Source: Rhynchosporium graminicola
Lineage: Eukaryota; Ascomycota; Leotiomycetes; Helotiales; Ploettnerulaceae
Assembly (NCBI GenBank): GCA_900074885.1
Contig: FJUW01000011.1
Span: forward strand, 186,001 to 250,000
Length of the DNA: 64,000 nt
Direction: 5' to 3'
The first letter of the stretch is position 1. Each line of letters starts with the position of its first letter. The notes beneath the pieces are model-generated. The model ran no database searches. It worked only from the letters and a program-made list of their open reading frames with translations, and was not told where the DNA came from. The translations under genes were made by a program, and so were the position numbers. Of the stretch, positions 24,456 to 34,293 are shown piece after piece.

Positions 24456-24724
24456 TATAACGATAGCTCACCTGAATATCATATAAGGAGAAGGATAGAT
24501 ACTAGGGCCTAAGTTCCTAGGTATCCCGGCATAACTAGTATCCGACTCGGTAAAGTATCGGACTAGTACCGGTATATATATATAAGGTGCCTTATACTCT
24601 ATCTCTCTTCTTCTCCCTTCCTTATCTTTTTATTTCCTTAGTAGTAGATTATATAAGATCGCTCTTAGCCTCCCTACTTGTTTTATCCTTACTCGTATAC
24701 CGCCTTGAGTCTTGTGTCGTTATA
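24456..24724 (+). repeat. 3' LTR of chromovirus copy 2 (family A)
   Basis: This 269-bp LTR in plus orientation is preceded by the purine tract AGGGAGAGGG (24443-24452). Ends are TATAACGAT and GTCGTTATA. The small ORF at 24587-24817 is only LTR sequence read through. Confidence 0.88.
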
Positions 24725-25488
24725 ATAGTAGTATTAGCTTATCTAATACTTACTAGAGCTATACTTTACGTATTTTCCTATATCTCTCTATTCCTAATGT
24801 TTCTCGCGGGAGGCTAGTACTACTTTCGCAGCTACTATATAACCGGTTTCCTAGTCTATTATATTATCGTTTTCGTAAGTAGTCCTACTACCCGAACTAT
24901 TACTATTACTATTACTATTTATATATACTAAGCCGAATTAATTCCCTAAAGATAAGAGTAATCGTGAGAATCTTCATAAGTCGTTAGTAGAATTATTTAC
25001 TTATCGACTTATTATCTAGTATATTTATTTAAACTACTTACTAAACTAGTTATCTTCGTATCGTCTAGCTAGGAGTCTACTCCGGCCTAGAAGAGCGCTC
25101 GTTCGAATTATAGTAAGTATACTATTACTATTATTATTCCTTATCAGAACCCGATTAACTTCTATCTTACTTTCTTAACTTTATTCGGATCGTTATAGAT
25201 CTTACTAAGGTAGCGGACTAGCTTAAGGGGGTCTTAGTTTCTATTTGTTTCTACTTTTTATATATAGGGAAGTATTAACGCTTAAACCTTAAGAGAGAGG
25301 GAAGTATAGATAAAAAAGATCTAGGCCTCTCTATTACTAATCGCACTCCTGTTAATCCTAAGCTTCGATTCTATTGCTATTAACTATACGTCCTACTCCT
25401 TCGATCGACCGGAGAACTTATTAGAGGGAGAGAGGACTTAATATATCTTTCCTGCTACTACTACTAGTATTTCTAGTTATATTTAGAG

Positions 25489-25690
25489 TGTAACGACACA
25501 AGACTCAAGGCGGTATACAAGCAAGAATAAACAAGTAGGGAGGCCAAGAGCGATCTTATATAGTCTGGTACGAAGGAAACAGAAAGATGCAGAGCTCTGA
25601 AGGAGTCTGCACCTTCTATATATACAAGGAGGGTATGCCTAAGGCACTGATACTGGCCCGTATCTGCCACGTATACTATGCGCCGTCACA
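25489..25690 (-). repeat. Solo LTR, family B, nearly free of RIP
   Basis: A single 202-bp LTR with intact ends TGTAACGAC and GCCGTCACA and a perfect 5-bp duplication TAGAG (25484-25488 and 25691-25695). It carries very few RIP-type changes, unlike its surroundings, so it is a recent insertion reduced to one LTR by recombination. Confidence 0.88.
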
Positions 25691-25837
25691 TAGAGATCCT
25701 CTACTTACTTTTAGAGAACCTCTATAATCGATAGTAACTAGGCTTCGCGTTAGGTAGCTAACTTAGCTTATTAAGTATATTATAAATCTATTTGAAAATT
25801 TTAATTAGTTATAAGACTCTCGACGTTAATCTTTTAC

Positions 25838-25862
25838 TTTACTTTACTTTACTTTATTTTAT
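25838..25862. repeat. ACTTT microsatellite
   Basis: Four to five tandem ACTTT units lie in the leader of the family C element. Confidence 0.8.
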
Positions 25863-25875
25863 AAGCTAATTCTAA

Positions 25876-26069
25876 TATTATAGGGCGAGCATAAAGTATA
25901 TAGTATAAATAGTATCTTTAATTAATAGGAAGAATTAGCTAAAGAGCAGAGGAGAATTCTTCCTTAATAGAAAAGGAGAGGATACAGTACTACTGCTACT
26001 AGTGCCTTAGTAGTAGCGGTCAGCGAGATGCTAAGCGTCGAGCATCTATCCCGGGTGTAACTCGTCATA
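25876..26069 (-). repeat. LTR, family C (5' LTR, RIP-mutated)
   Basis: This 194-bp LTR, on the minus strand, begins TATGACGAGTTACACCCG and ends CGCCCTATAATA. It is recognisable as the RIP-mutated relative of the solo LTR at 26343-26559. Confidence 0.7.
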
Positions 26070-26074
26070 ATAAG

Positions 26075-27600
26075 TTTCTTCTTCTAAAGTAACTAGGTAC
26101 TCTTATAGTAGCTTATAGCACCTAGAGGAAACTCGGCACGTAGCTTCTTAAGAGACTTATCATATACCTCCTCATTTGTACTAGCAAGTAGTGTATTCCA
26201 GGAGCTTAGAAATACTTGAAACTGCGGGTAGCGTATCTAGTTTCTATTAACTTTAATTAGCCTAGGGAAGTACTTCTTAGTCTTTATAAGAATATTCATA
26301 TTAATATACTACTAGCAGAGGAGGTAGCGAGCAGATAGAAAGTGTGACGGGTTATACCCGTTAGTATGCTTGACGCCTAAGGCGTTTACGCTAGTACCTG
26401 ACTTATGGTCATACGTGTATCGATACTACTGCTACTAGCGGCCGTGGTATTACCTTTTCTTCGAAGGGAGACTCCTACGCCTCCCTTCTCTCCTTAGTTA
26501 ATTCTCCTTATAATATAGACGAGCTTTTGCACTGCACACTTTGCATCCGCCCTATAACAGAAAGAATGTTTCTATATACTTAATTAGAGCTAATTCCCTA
26601 TCTATTACAATATAAATTAGCTCTTAGATCATATACTGAATCATTAGATCTCTTAGTTATAGAAGCGCCTAGTTATAGTCATTTTCAGTCTCCCCTGATA
26701 GAAAGACTAAACTAAGCTAAATAACTATATTATTTCTAGTAATACTATAGATATTCAGTAAAGGAATATTAAATCGGTTTATTTTATAGGTCCAGTTAAG
26801 AAGAAGAATATCCGAGTACTATTTCTAGAGTTATAAGATATAGGGTATATAAAGAAGAGTCGTTATAGGGGACCGCTTTAAGGGTAGAACTAAGGGGAGA
26901 AGTCGTTCACCTGAAGCTCCTATAACTATAAGTAAAGACTTGAAACTACTAGAGTTATATACCTCTATAAGCCACTAAATAGGCGTCTTTCTACCGAGCT
27001 CTCTTTTGCGCTCTACTTATATAAGATTAGAGATATCTTTAGAAAGTAGGGAGAGATTAGCACCTAGGGCCTCCTCCCGTAAAGCTAATAGAATTTGAGC
27101 GTTTAGCACACCGGCTTTAGCTAGAGAGCTAATAGTTACACGCGTCTCTACCGGAATAGAAGTAATTCTATGTACTAAGTGCGCTATAATATCTGCAGAT
27201 ACCGCATAATTATATATAGCCTCTAAGACCTTACTACTGCTCTGAAGCTCTATCCTTCATAAGAGTAACTCTTATTTGATAACCGCACTTCTTTAACCTA
27301 GTATTCTTCCTTCTCTTTGAAGTATCGACGTCTAATTGCTTCCCTTTAGGGTTATATTTACCTGCGCGGTCGCATATAAATAGAGCGCGGAATAGTCAAA
27401 TATCTCTCTGCCGCAGAGCATAGCCATGAGCTCTAGCATAAGCTTGAATTGCGGTAAATCCAGTAGGTATATCACTATATATTGCTACAGGAGGCGCTAG
27501 CTCGCAAGGGATAGAAATAGAAGCTATAATAGTAGTAGAATATATAAGTAGTAATAGCAAGTTCTGAATAACCTCAACTGCAATTCATAGCCTCAGGGGT
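26075..27600 (-). pseudogene. MULE transposase with FAR1-like N-terminus, RIP-broken
   Basis: Minus strand. The N-terminal part (about 27500-27240) reads AYARAHGYALRQRDI, then FICDRAGKYNPKGK and KKCGYQIRVTLMKD, the pattern of the FAR1-type DNA-binding domain found in fungal MULE transposases. A middle part (about 26300-26070) reads NEEVYDKSLKKLRAEFPLGA and then YYKST with a following stop at an expected Trp, typical of the region after the MULE catalytic core. Stops at Trp and Gln positions and the two LTR insertions inactivate it. The C-terminal third is absent here but survives in the small element at 33427-34285. Confidence 0.75.
26343..26559 (+). repeat. Solo LTR, family C
   Basis: A 217-bp LTR starting TGTGACGGG and ending CCTATAACA, with a perfect target duplication GAAAG (26338-26342 and 26560-26564). 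It interrupts the MULE transposase and is less RIP-mutated than the related LTR at 25876-26069. Confidence 0.85.
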
Positions 27601-27709
27601 AATCAAGTAATTATGAATATTATTATGCTGCATAACTAGCTAATGCCCTCTAGTACAAATTTATATAGGGGGCATGTCCCCTAGATGCACACGCCAAGTT
27701 ACTAGAATT

Positions 27710-27758
27710 TTAGTATATATCGATTTAGCTATTCACGTATGTCGATTTAGCTGTGGCC
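27710..27758. repeat. MULE terminal inverted repeat (RIP-mutated)
   Basis: This 49-bp end matches the right TIR of the element at 33427-34285. Its three differences are all C-to-T or G-to-A. It marks the right border of the AT-rich block. Confidence 0.85.
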
Positions 27759-30558
27759 ATTTTAATGTATAAACCAGGGGGGCATAGGAGCAATGAATAT
27801 CTTACCAGAGTTCATACGGTAATGGGGCGGTGACCCTATACTTATTCCTTGTACCTACCTCCGTAATGCGACTTTGCCAGGAGGATCGACACACTCTGTA
27901 TTATCCTTTGGACAACCAATCCATCCCCGATTCCCCAGGCTCCCTTCCTGGCTCTACTCCGTCGTGGCAATCCAAACTTTCACCTTGACCTCAGTTCAGG
28001 CAATGGCGCATCGCGACATCTGGTAAGAGTCATATCTCAAAATGATATAGAGCACTCTACTGGAGGAACTCCAGATGACCTTGATCGGTTACGATTACTT
28101 CGAGGGATCAAATCACCGAATTTAATTACTGGGATCAGTGTCCCAATATAACGATAGTTCAACGTAAAGTCTATAATTGACTCTTCCTCGGTTCAGTCCT
28201 AACGTGCCAAGAGGATTGCCAGGATTTTTCGTGAGTAAAATGAACCGTGCTAGCCTTGATGCGTGCGCCAGGAATTGTAATTAGAGGGGGAAGTTAAAGA
28301 TATGGGTTATCGTATGAACTCAGGTAAGATACTCGGTGCTAGTAGTTGAGCGAAGGGCTCTAGGAATTATTGGAAAGAAGTATTCTCGCCAGAGCTGTTC
28401 TATGTAATCGTATAGTCTATTGATTTTTCTAAGGGTGTCAGGTAGTAAACTTAGAAAGGTAGATAGGTGCCTCGGTGCTAAGAGGGTAGGTATAACCTCG
28501 CTTAATTTGTCGAGATAAGCTTTCGTGCCTGATACAGGGTTTATTTCAGGGGTGTGTGTGCCTATGGCCTCATGCCCGTTTTTTCGTATCCCGTACTCCT
28601 CCCCCTAATTACTTGTAATTATGGGTACTTTGAGGGTAATCTACAGAGTATGGGAACTGTGTAGACGGGATACTAGAGTATTTGGCCAGTGAGAAGACTA
28701 CGTCGAGCTATTTCTAGGCTTTTTGAACTTGCCTTGGGTCTTTTGCCCTCAGATTTGACCAGTTTTTGACCTAAGCTCCAAGGTATGCTAGGGCATACAA
28801 CCACTGGGAGCTGTAGGATCATGGACTTGACCCACTATTATAAGTCATTGGAGCGGGGTAGAGTAGAGGCAGTCCAAACTAGATTTCGGCTTCATCTGAT
28901 CCTCAGGTTCTGGCAACTTCCCCAAAGAACCATAAAGTATGTTACAGCCATGTGCCTAAGAAGATGGCTTACAGTGGCTCATATCTGTTAACCAATGAGC
29001 CGAGCTCCGCTTCATGAACATTGCGACATTCAAATATATTCGTGGACTTCAGACTTCATTTCATCCTCGACCCCTTGCTGTCGCGTCCTGATGCTGCGTC
29101 CTTATACGAAGTAAGTGTAAAGCCTCACTTAAGAGTTCCAAGTCCCAGCTTCTGGCCAGTCTAGAATATTCACTGCTTCTGCTTTTTCAACTTGAGCTTG
29201 GAGCCATGGTTTCTATTAGGATTTGACTACTCCGTAAGGTCTCCACTTCAATTTACACCTACTCCGGCCATGGACGTGCTTGGTCATGGACGTGCATGTT
29301 GTTACAATGACAGGTGTCTCTTTTCAAACACCCCAGAAAAGCAGGTACTCGGCGTCGGGCTGCACATGCCAATGTCGGCTGATTTCTTCCTATGCATCAC
29401 TTTCTCTTATACACTACTTCGCATACATCACCAGCCAGCAACGCATGCTACCCTATGCCGAAGGATGTAGATCTTTGAATAGCAGATATAGTAAAATCAG
29501 TGCCGCATGATACTTCTATATTCACACAATATTAATAAGACATTACCACGGGAATACTTCACTCTCGAAGAGACAGACGTAGAGAGAGCTAGTAGGGGCA
29601 GAGAGAAGAACAGGTAAATAGAGGGGGGTAGGTAGTACGAAAGGTGGTTGACAGTGGGTCTCCCCAATGTGTTATTTATTCTTCAACTTATGGAGAAAAA
29701 CCCTTGAACTCTTGATTGCTGGTTGGAACTATAGCCTTGCTGCTCGAACAAGGGAGAGCGAGATCCACTGTCAACCCCCTTGCGTACCCAAGGAGAGACG
29801 ATATACCCCCCCCTCCGTAAAGGGAAAGATATAGTAGAGTTATAAGAAAATTGTATCCTAAGGCGTTAAAGTAGGCGATTTGTAGCCTTCTCATCTGATG
29901 CCTCGTAATCGTCGTGTTCGCCCTCCCCCAAGGCATACTACCCCACGACCCCACTGACTGCCAGTCGGTGGATTAAAGTAAAATACCTGGTCCTTGATTG
30001 AGCGAATCCTTGGAATCACCGGGTTCACCGTTGGCTGAACGTTGTTTATAGTCACCCTGCGCGCTAAGCACACGATTGTTGCCGACAGAAAGCCTCCTTA
30101 TGGATAAGCGAGTTAGACTAATCAAAGAAAGGATTCCAATCGAATCCACCGAGTCGAGTGGGTGGGGGAGGGGTGTTGGGATAATGGGTGCTGGGCAAAG
30201 GCAAACCCGAATTTGGCAGCAGTCTCTACGCGTCGCGCGTATCGCGATTTGTAAAGCAGCGTAGCAACTTGGCTACGAACGGATGCATATAAAGTAGTGT
30301 TCATGATGAAGGGATGATCCGGAACAATCGGCCTTGTCCATTACTCTTATGAGGCCTGGAGGTCCATAGGAGTATATAGTCAATGCCATACCCGCAGGTC
30401 TCGCGAAGGTAGCTCATATTTTGCCCAGCCTCAGTCACTCACTTGCTGCTTTTGTTCGAAATTCATTCTGTACATTCTTTTATTACCACAGTTTCAAACT
30501 ATACCCACATTCACATACACACTCATTCATACTGAAATTCCGATTCCAGCGCCTCACA
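27759..30558. other. Gene-free interval between the transposon block and GH16
   Basis: GC content is normal here. Short overlapping ORFs occur on both strands (for example 29192-29470 and 29688-29954), but none has a recognisable domain or consistent splice sites. A 17-bp inverted match around GTTGACAGTGG lies at about 29646 and 29766. A TATAAA at 30289 and a CreA-like GTGGGG at 30162 could belong to the GH16 promoter. Confidence 0.5.
30162..30167 (+). promoter_or_regulatory. CreA-like site upstream of GH16
   Basis: GTGGGG fits the SYGGRG consensus of the carbon catabolite repressor CreA/Cre1 and lies about 390 bp before the GH16 start in a G-rich run. The motif is short, so chance occurrence is possible. 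Confidence 0.3.
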
Positions 30559-31727
30559 ATGTATATCTCCAGCCCTCTCACTCTTGGTCTTCTCGGCTTC
30601 GCAGGAACTTCGAATGCTCTTATGACTAACTCTTCTGGGACGTATGAATCACTAGCCCATGCTCGCTATCATCTGGTCGACACTTACAACAGCAAGAATA
30701 TATTCAATGACTTCAACTTCTTCGACGGTGCTGATCCTACCCACGGATTTGTTAGCTACCAAAATAAGTCATCAGCAAGTAGGCGAGGACTTATCAGCAC
30801 CGCTAATGGCCAGGCCTATATGGGGGTTGATCATACCACCGTCAATCCTCCATTACCTGGGCGTGCTTCAGTTCGACTTGAGAGTAAGAAAGCTTATAAC
30901 CATGGGCTTTTCATTGCAGACATTGCCCATATGTAAGTCCTGCTAAGGGATGACGAGATACTGCTGCATCTGATTCTCATCTTCTTAGGCCTGGAAGCAT
31001 TTGTGGTGTCTGGCCAGCTTGGTGGCTGTTTGGACCAAACGTAAGAAGAGCCCTATAATCTGACGTTTTGTTTCAAGTATTGACTTCAACCTATAGTGGC
31101 CCAACAATGGAGAAATCGACATCATCGAAGGAATAAATCGCCAAGGGACGAACATTATGACTCTTCACACATCCCCAGGATGTTCCATCGACACGGCCGG
31201 TTCGCAAAATGGAACAATACTTCAGAGCTCCGACTGCAATTTTAAAAACGCCAATAATGGTTGCGGTGCCACAACCTCCACGGAGAATGCCTACGGAGAC
31301 TCCTTTAACAGAAATGGCGGCGGGCTCTATGCCATGCAGTGGGAGAGCGCCGGCATTTACATCTGGTTCTTCCCGAGAAACAACATTCCCGCCGACATCA
31401 GGAGCGGAACTCCAATGACGGGCAATTGGGGTGCTCCAGTTGTGGCTTTCAATGGCGGGCGCGGTTGCGACATCGATTCGCACTTCAGGAACCATAACAT
31501 CATTTTTGATACGACTTTCTGCGGCGATGTAAGTAACCTTCCTTGTGAAATATCAAACACTTCCAAGAGTCACGACTAACAAATTCTAACAGTGGGCCGG
31601 CGGATCAGCTTGGGCTGAAGGCGGCTGCTCTGGTTTCGGATCTTGCGTAGATTACGTTGGACAAAACCCAAGTGCTTTCGCCTCAGCGTATTGGTCCATC
31701 AATTCTGTCAAGGTCTACCAACAGTGA
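30559..31727 (+). CDS. GH16 endo-beta-glucanase, secreted
   Basis: Glycoside hydrolase family 16 enzyme, expected to cut beta-1,3 or mixed beta-1,3/1,4 glucans outside the cell. Four exons: 30559-30932, 30989-31040, 31097-31528 and 31593-31727, all with GT/AG borders, giving 330 residues. Residues 1-22 form a signal peptide ending near SNA. The catalytic motif GEIDIIEG holds the nucleophile Glu148, Asp150 and acid/base Glu153. Trp-rich WPAWWLFGPN precedes it, as in fungal laminarinase-like members. The start was chosen because an upstream in-frame ATG (30421) would put the signal peptide inside the protein. Complete and not RIP-damaged, although it is the first gene after the transposon block. 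The exact substrate cannot be told from sequence. Confidence 0.92.
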
Positions 31728-32035
31728 TGATTTATGACCTTTTGTACCGAAGGACTTGAATGATTGCTCTTCTCTTCGTGTTCATGCTCATTTGTACAGA
31801 TTTCTGTTTATCATTTCGAATGTTCATGTCAATACCCTGATGACTTATGATGCTATCAAACATGAGAGGTCTGGACCTTCTTACCTGTCTCCTGTGCCGG
31901 AATTTTGACCAACTTCTTATTCGAGCTTAGCTTATGTGAATGTGACTCGACAGGCTAATGCAAGAGTCTGTCCTGCAGAACTCCTGAAGTATACATAAGT
32001 TCGTCCAACTTTAACATCAAACACTGTAGCAGAAA
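31728..32035. other. Intergenic, GH16 3' flank
   Basis: No ORF or repeat of note. It presumably carries the GH16 3' UTR and terminator. Confidence 0.5.
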
Positions 32036-32810
32036 ATGTCTCGCCATAATATGCTTGGAACAACCTTGACCATCGTGCTAGCAAGCGAGGATGATGCTAC
32101 AGCCCTTGCATCCATAATGATGGCAGCCTTCTCAACTCCGATGCAGTCTATCCATCGATATGGGGATCTCAGCTGAAGAAACGCACGAACATAGGGCTTT
32201 TTACCCCAGTCCAAAAGCCGGATCGACTGACGTACAAATTTGTCAATGGAGAATGTGAGAAAGTGGTTTAATTTGTAACTTGGACTTTACCGATAGATAG
32301 TCTGAGTAATGAGACAGTAGAAAGCAAGATAGAGAAAAAGTATTTGCCGAGCCTACCCGGTTTGAATTTTGAGCTGTGGATGGATCAAATGGGCGATTCC
32401 AAGGTGTAATCAGAGAGAGATGTTGATAGTGAGAAAGATATGGGTATGTTTATTCGCCTTTGCGCACCTTTCTGGTTGTGACGTGCTCTACTATTTCGCC
32501 TCCTAGTCCTGGGTTCCCAAAGCTCCCAAAAGAGACCTTTGTGCTGATGGCTAAGTTAGAGCTCTCTTTCTGCTTCGTGCATCCGCAACATCAGCGTAAA
32601 GGTATCGCATCTTCTTTACTGAAGCTAGCCTGTGAGGAAGCAGATGCACGGAATCCGGGATTTTGGTGCACGAGTACTCCTCAGGCGGTCAGTACGTACG
32701 AGAAGAACGGGTGGAAGGTTGTTGAGAAGCATGATGTTGCTTTGAGTCAGTACGGGGGTGACGGCATTTATAGTTGTGCATGGATGGTCAGAGAACCACA
32801 GATCAATTGA
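32036..32810 (+). pseudogene. GNAT acetyltransferase, decayed
   Basis: The ATG at 32036 opens a GNAT-like N-terminus (SEDDATALASIMMAAFS) that stops after about 54 codons. The next part continues in another frame (LTYKFVNGECEKVV, then FVTWTLP) and contains TAA codons near 32270 and 32405. The C-terminal half (32550-32810) is intact and carries the acetyl-CoA-binding motif VHPQHQRKGIASSLL followed by YEKNGWKVVEKH. An intron with GTATGT at about 32443 and TAG at about 32505 would fit between the two halves. A frameshift and two stops argue for a pseudogene. Unpredicted extra introns could rescue part of it. The substrate is unknown. Confidence 0.6.
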
Positions 32811-33426
32811 GAAGCCTGGTGGAAATTCTCTTTTGGGGAAATGATCGGTCGGTGCATGAAGATGGGTACGCAACATGAATCAGTTTCGGATCATTTTGTT
32901 AATTCCTTTTCAGTGGACTGAGAGATCATGCACCAGTAGGCTTGAAGGGGTCGGCGACTTGAGGGGCAGCTCTCTTCTGGCTTCTAAAGATCCAAACACC
33001 GAAAATCGGTCCTAACTCGTCCCAGATTTCAAGAACTCGAAGACTTGAGCGGAGCCTGAACAAGGAAAGATGGCAGTTCTATTGACACTGAGCCCCCAGC
33101 GAAGCTCTACCAATTGTCAGTCCACTGGACAAGGGAAGTACCGGATGGCAGCATTTCGCCTCGATCTCTGAACTGAACAGAGTTCTTAAGGGCTGTGGGG
33201 GACGTAAAGCGTTTTTCTGGTCTAAAGCCGGGGACTTCGCAAGAGTGACCTCGGATTAGAACAATCATCTAAACAAGTCTTGACATTCTGCAAACATTCA
33301 TCCCCATTAAGCCTGGCTGAAACCGGAAGCTGTCCAAATGTGACATCGAAAATGAGACTTTGCCCGGATTTGAATGCTTCTTCCTCGGCGTTCGAAAGTA
33401 GTTGCTGGCGCAAGATAAATCAATTT
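32811..33426. other. Intergenic, no gene seen
   Basis: Overlapping short ORFs on the minus strand (33222-33511) have no recognisable features. The interval ends at the target duplication of the small MULE (33419-33426). Confidence 0.5.
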
Positions 33427-33475
33427 GGCCACAGCTAAATCGACATACGTGAATAGCTAAATCGACATACGCTAA
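33427..33475. repeat. Left TIR of the small MULE
   Basis: 49 bp, identical to the reverse complement of 34237-34285. It contains two copies of the 17-mer AGCTAAATCGACATACG (33433-33449 and 33455-33471) separated by TGAAT, a repeat period of 22 bp. Confidence 0.95.
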
Positions 33476-33608
33476 AATTCTAGTAACTTGGCGTGTGCAT
33501 CTAGGGGACACGCCCTCCTATACAAATTTGTACTAGAGGGCAAGGGCAATTTATGCAGGACGATAATATTCATAATTTCCTGATTACCCCTGAGGCTATG
33601 AATTGTAA

Positions 33609-34202
33609 TTGAGGTTATTCGAAGTCGTTCTACTGCCACAACCTATATACTCTACTACTATTCTGGCTGCAATTCTTCCATATGTTAATACCCGGGCTCT
33701 CCAGAAAATCGTAAAAGAAGCTAGTAAACTTCCCTCTAGAGGGCCCCTACCGAATAGCTATATATGTACTATACAGCAGGCCTTTAGACTACCATGCTAC
33801 TATATACTCTGGAAGCGGCAGCAAAGTGGCAGTGTCCTTCTGAGCGATATTCATCACCACTAGTACTACGACAGGCCTGAATCAGTGAATTCAGCTCCCC
33901 TAGCTCCCCTTCCTCTATTAAATCCTTTGAAGGTCAGAGGTAAAGGCAGACCGAAGGGTGCTCCGAAGGGTGCTCTTAGAGGTAGGGTAGCACCTTCAAA
34001 TACACGCCGGGACCCCTTGTTATTTGAAATCCCCTCTAGCTCTGCCCCTGTATCACTTGAGCAGCCTCCTGTAGTACAAAACAGCGTATTATCGACTGTA
34101 ATAGCTATACAGAGGCTTGAGGGCGGGCATCAAGATAGCTATGAACCCGGTACACGGAAGGAGAGAGGGTATATACATAGTTATGCATACAAATCTTGGT
34201 AG
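33609..34202 (+). pseudogene. Fused N- and C-terminal remnant of MULE transposase
   Basis: A single frame of 198 codons runs from 33609 to the TGA/TAG-type end at 34202, broken only by one TAG at 33861-33863. At that point the motif DIHHH is followed by a stop and YYDRPE, where related transposases have Trp (DIHxHW), so the stop is one G-to-A change. The beginning (MRLFEVVLLPQPIYSTTI) aligns with the first codons of the MULE at 27.5 kb. The rest is the C-terminal third, with LPCYYIL, RGKGRPKGAPKGA and TRRDPLLFEIPSS. The catalytic DDE domain is missing. It could still bind DNA if expressed by read-through, which is speculation. Confidence 0.75.
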
Positions 34203-34236
34203 TGATAAATGCACTCTTCATATTCAGCTCGCCTAG

Positions 34237-34285
34237 TTAGCGTATGTCGATTTAGCTATTCACGTATGTCGATTTAGCTGTGGCC
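34237..34285. repeat. Right TIR of the small MULE
   Basis: Perfect inverted copy of 33427-33475, followed at once by the second copy of the target duplication ATCAATTT (34286-34293). Confidence 0.95.
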
Positions 34286-34293
34286 ATCAATTT

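Larger units (their letters stand above)
16823..24724 (+). mobile_element. Ty3/gypsy chromovirus, copy 2, lacking its 5' LTR
   Basis: Plus-strand gag begins abruptly at 16823 with GTATAATAAATACC, a point about 240 bp inside the element as judged by copy 1, so the 5' LTR and leader are missing. Gag, protease, RT, RNase H and integrase run to 21668. After the LTR-like insertion (21669-22287) the sequence resumes at 22293 with the rest of integrase, the chromodomain, the reverse-oriented ORF, a purine tract (24443-24452) and the 3' LTR (24456-24724). It is heavily RIP-mutated. Confidence 0.88.
24725..26069 (-). mobile_element. 5' part of a third gypsy family (family C), truncated
   Basis: An LTR at 25876-26069 (minus strand) is followed on the minus strand by a leader with an ACTTT microsatellite and then a gag-like frame (25.2-24.9 kb). 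In this frame phrases such as YNDPNKVKKVR and VDSWLDDTKITSLVSSLNKYTR resemble fungal LTR gag. The 3' side is cut off where chromovirus copy 2 ends at 24724. A solo family B LTR is inserted at 25489-25690. The element sits inside the MULE transposase. Confidence 0.7.
26070..27758 (-). mobile_element. Mutator-like (MULE) DNA transposon, truncated, RIP-mutated
   Basis: The right end is a terminal repeat (27710-27758) matching the 49-bp TIR of the intact small element at 33427-34285, with three RIP-type transitions. The next 150 bp match that element too. The minus strand encodes a broken transposase. The left part is lost behind the family C insertion, so the other TIR is not in the window. A solo LTR interrupts it at 26343-26559. 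Confidence 0.8.
33427..34285 (+). mobile_element. 859-bp internally deleted MULE with perfect TIRs and 8-bp TSD
   Basis: Perfect 49-bp inverted repeats (33427-33475 and 34237-34285) start with GGCCACAG. A perfect 8-bp duplication ATCAATTT flanks the element (33419-33426 and 34286-34293). The first 190 bp match the right end of the RIP-mutated MULE at 27570-27758 in inverse orientation, including the beginning of its transposase region. Homology to that region stops near 33680, and the rest encodes the C-terminal part of a MULE transposase, so a large central deletion removed the catalytic core. It lies between the GH16 and AA9 genes and shows little RIP. Confidence 0.9.

Noticed and set aside
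24587..24817. 76-codon hydrophobic ORF, and the similar ones at 14168-14362 and 25473-25670
   Set aside because: All lie inside LTR sequences and are translations of LTR DNA.
1..27758. CRISPR-like or phage-like repeat arrays in the AT-rich half
   Set aside because: All repeated units resolve as LTRs, TIRs or RIP-mutated transposon copies, and the gene structure elsewhere is fungal.
29643..29785. Inverted repeat around GTTGACAGTGG as a possible small transposon
   Set aside because: The match is only about 17 bp with a mismatch, and I see no target duplication, so chance or a hairpin is more likely.
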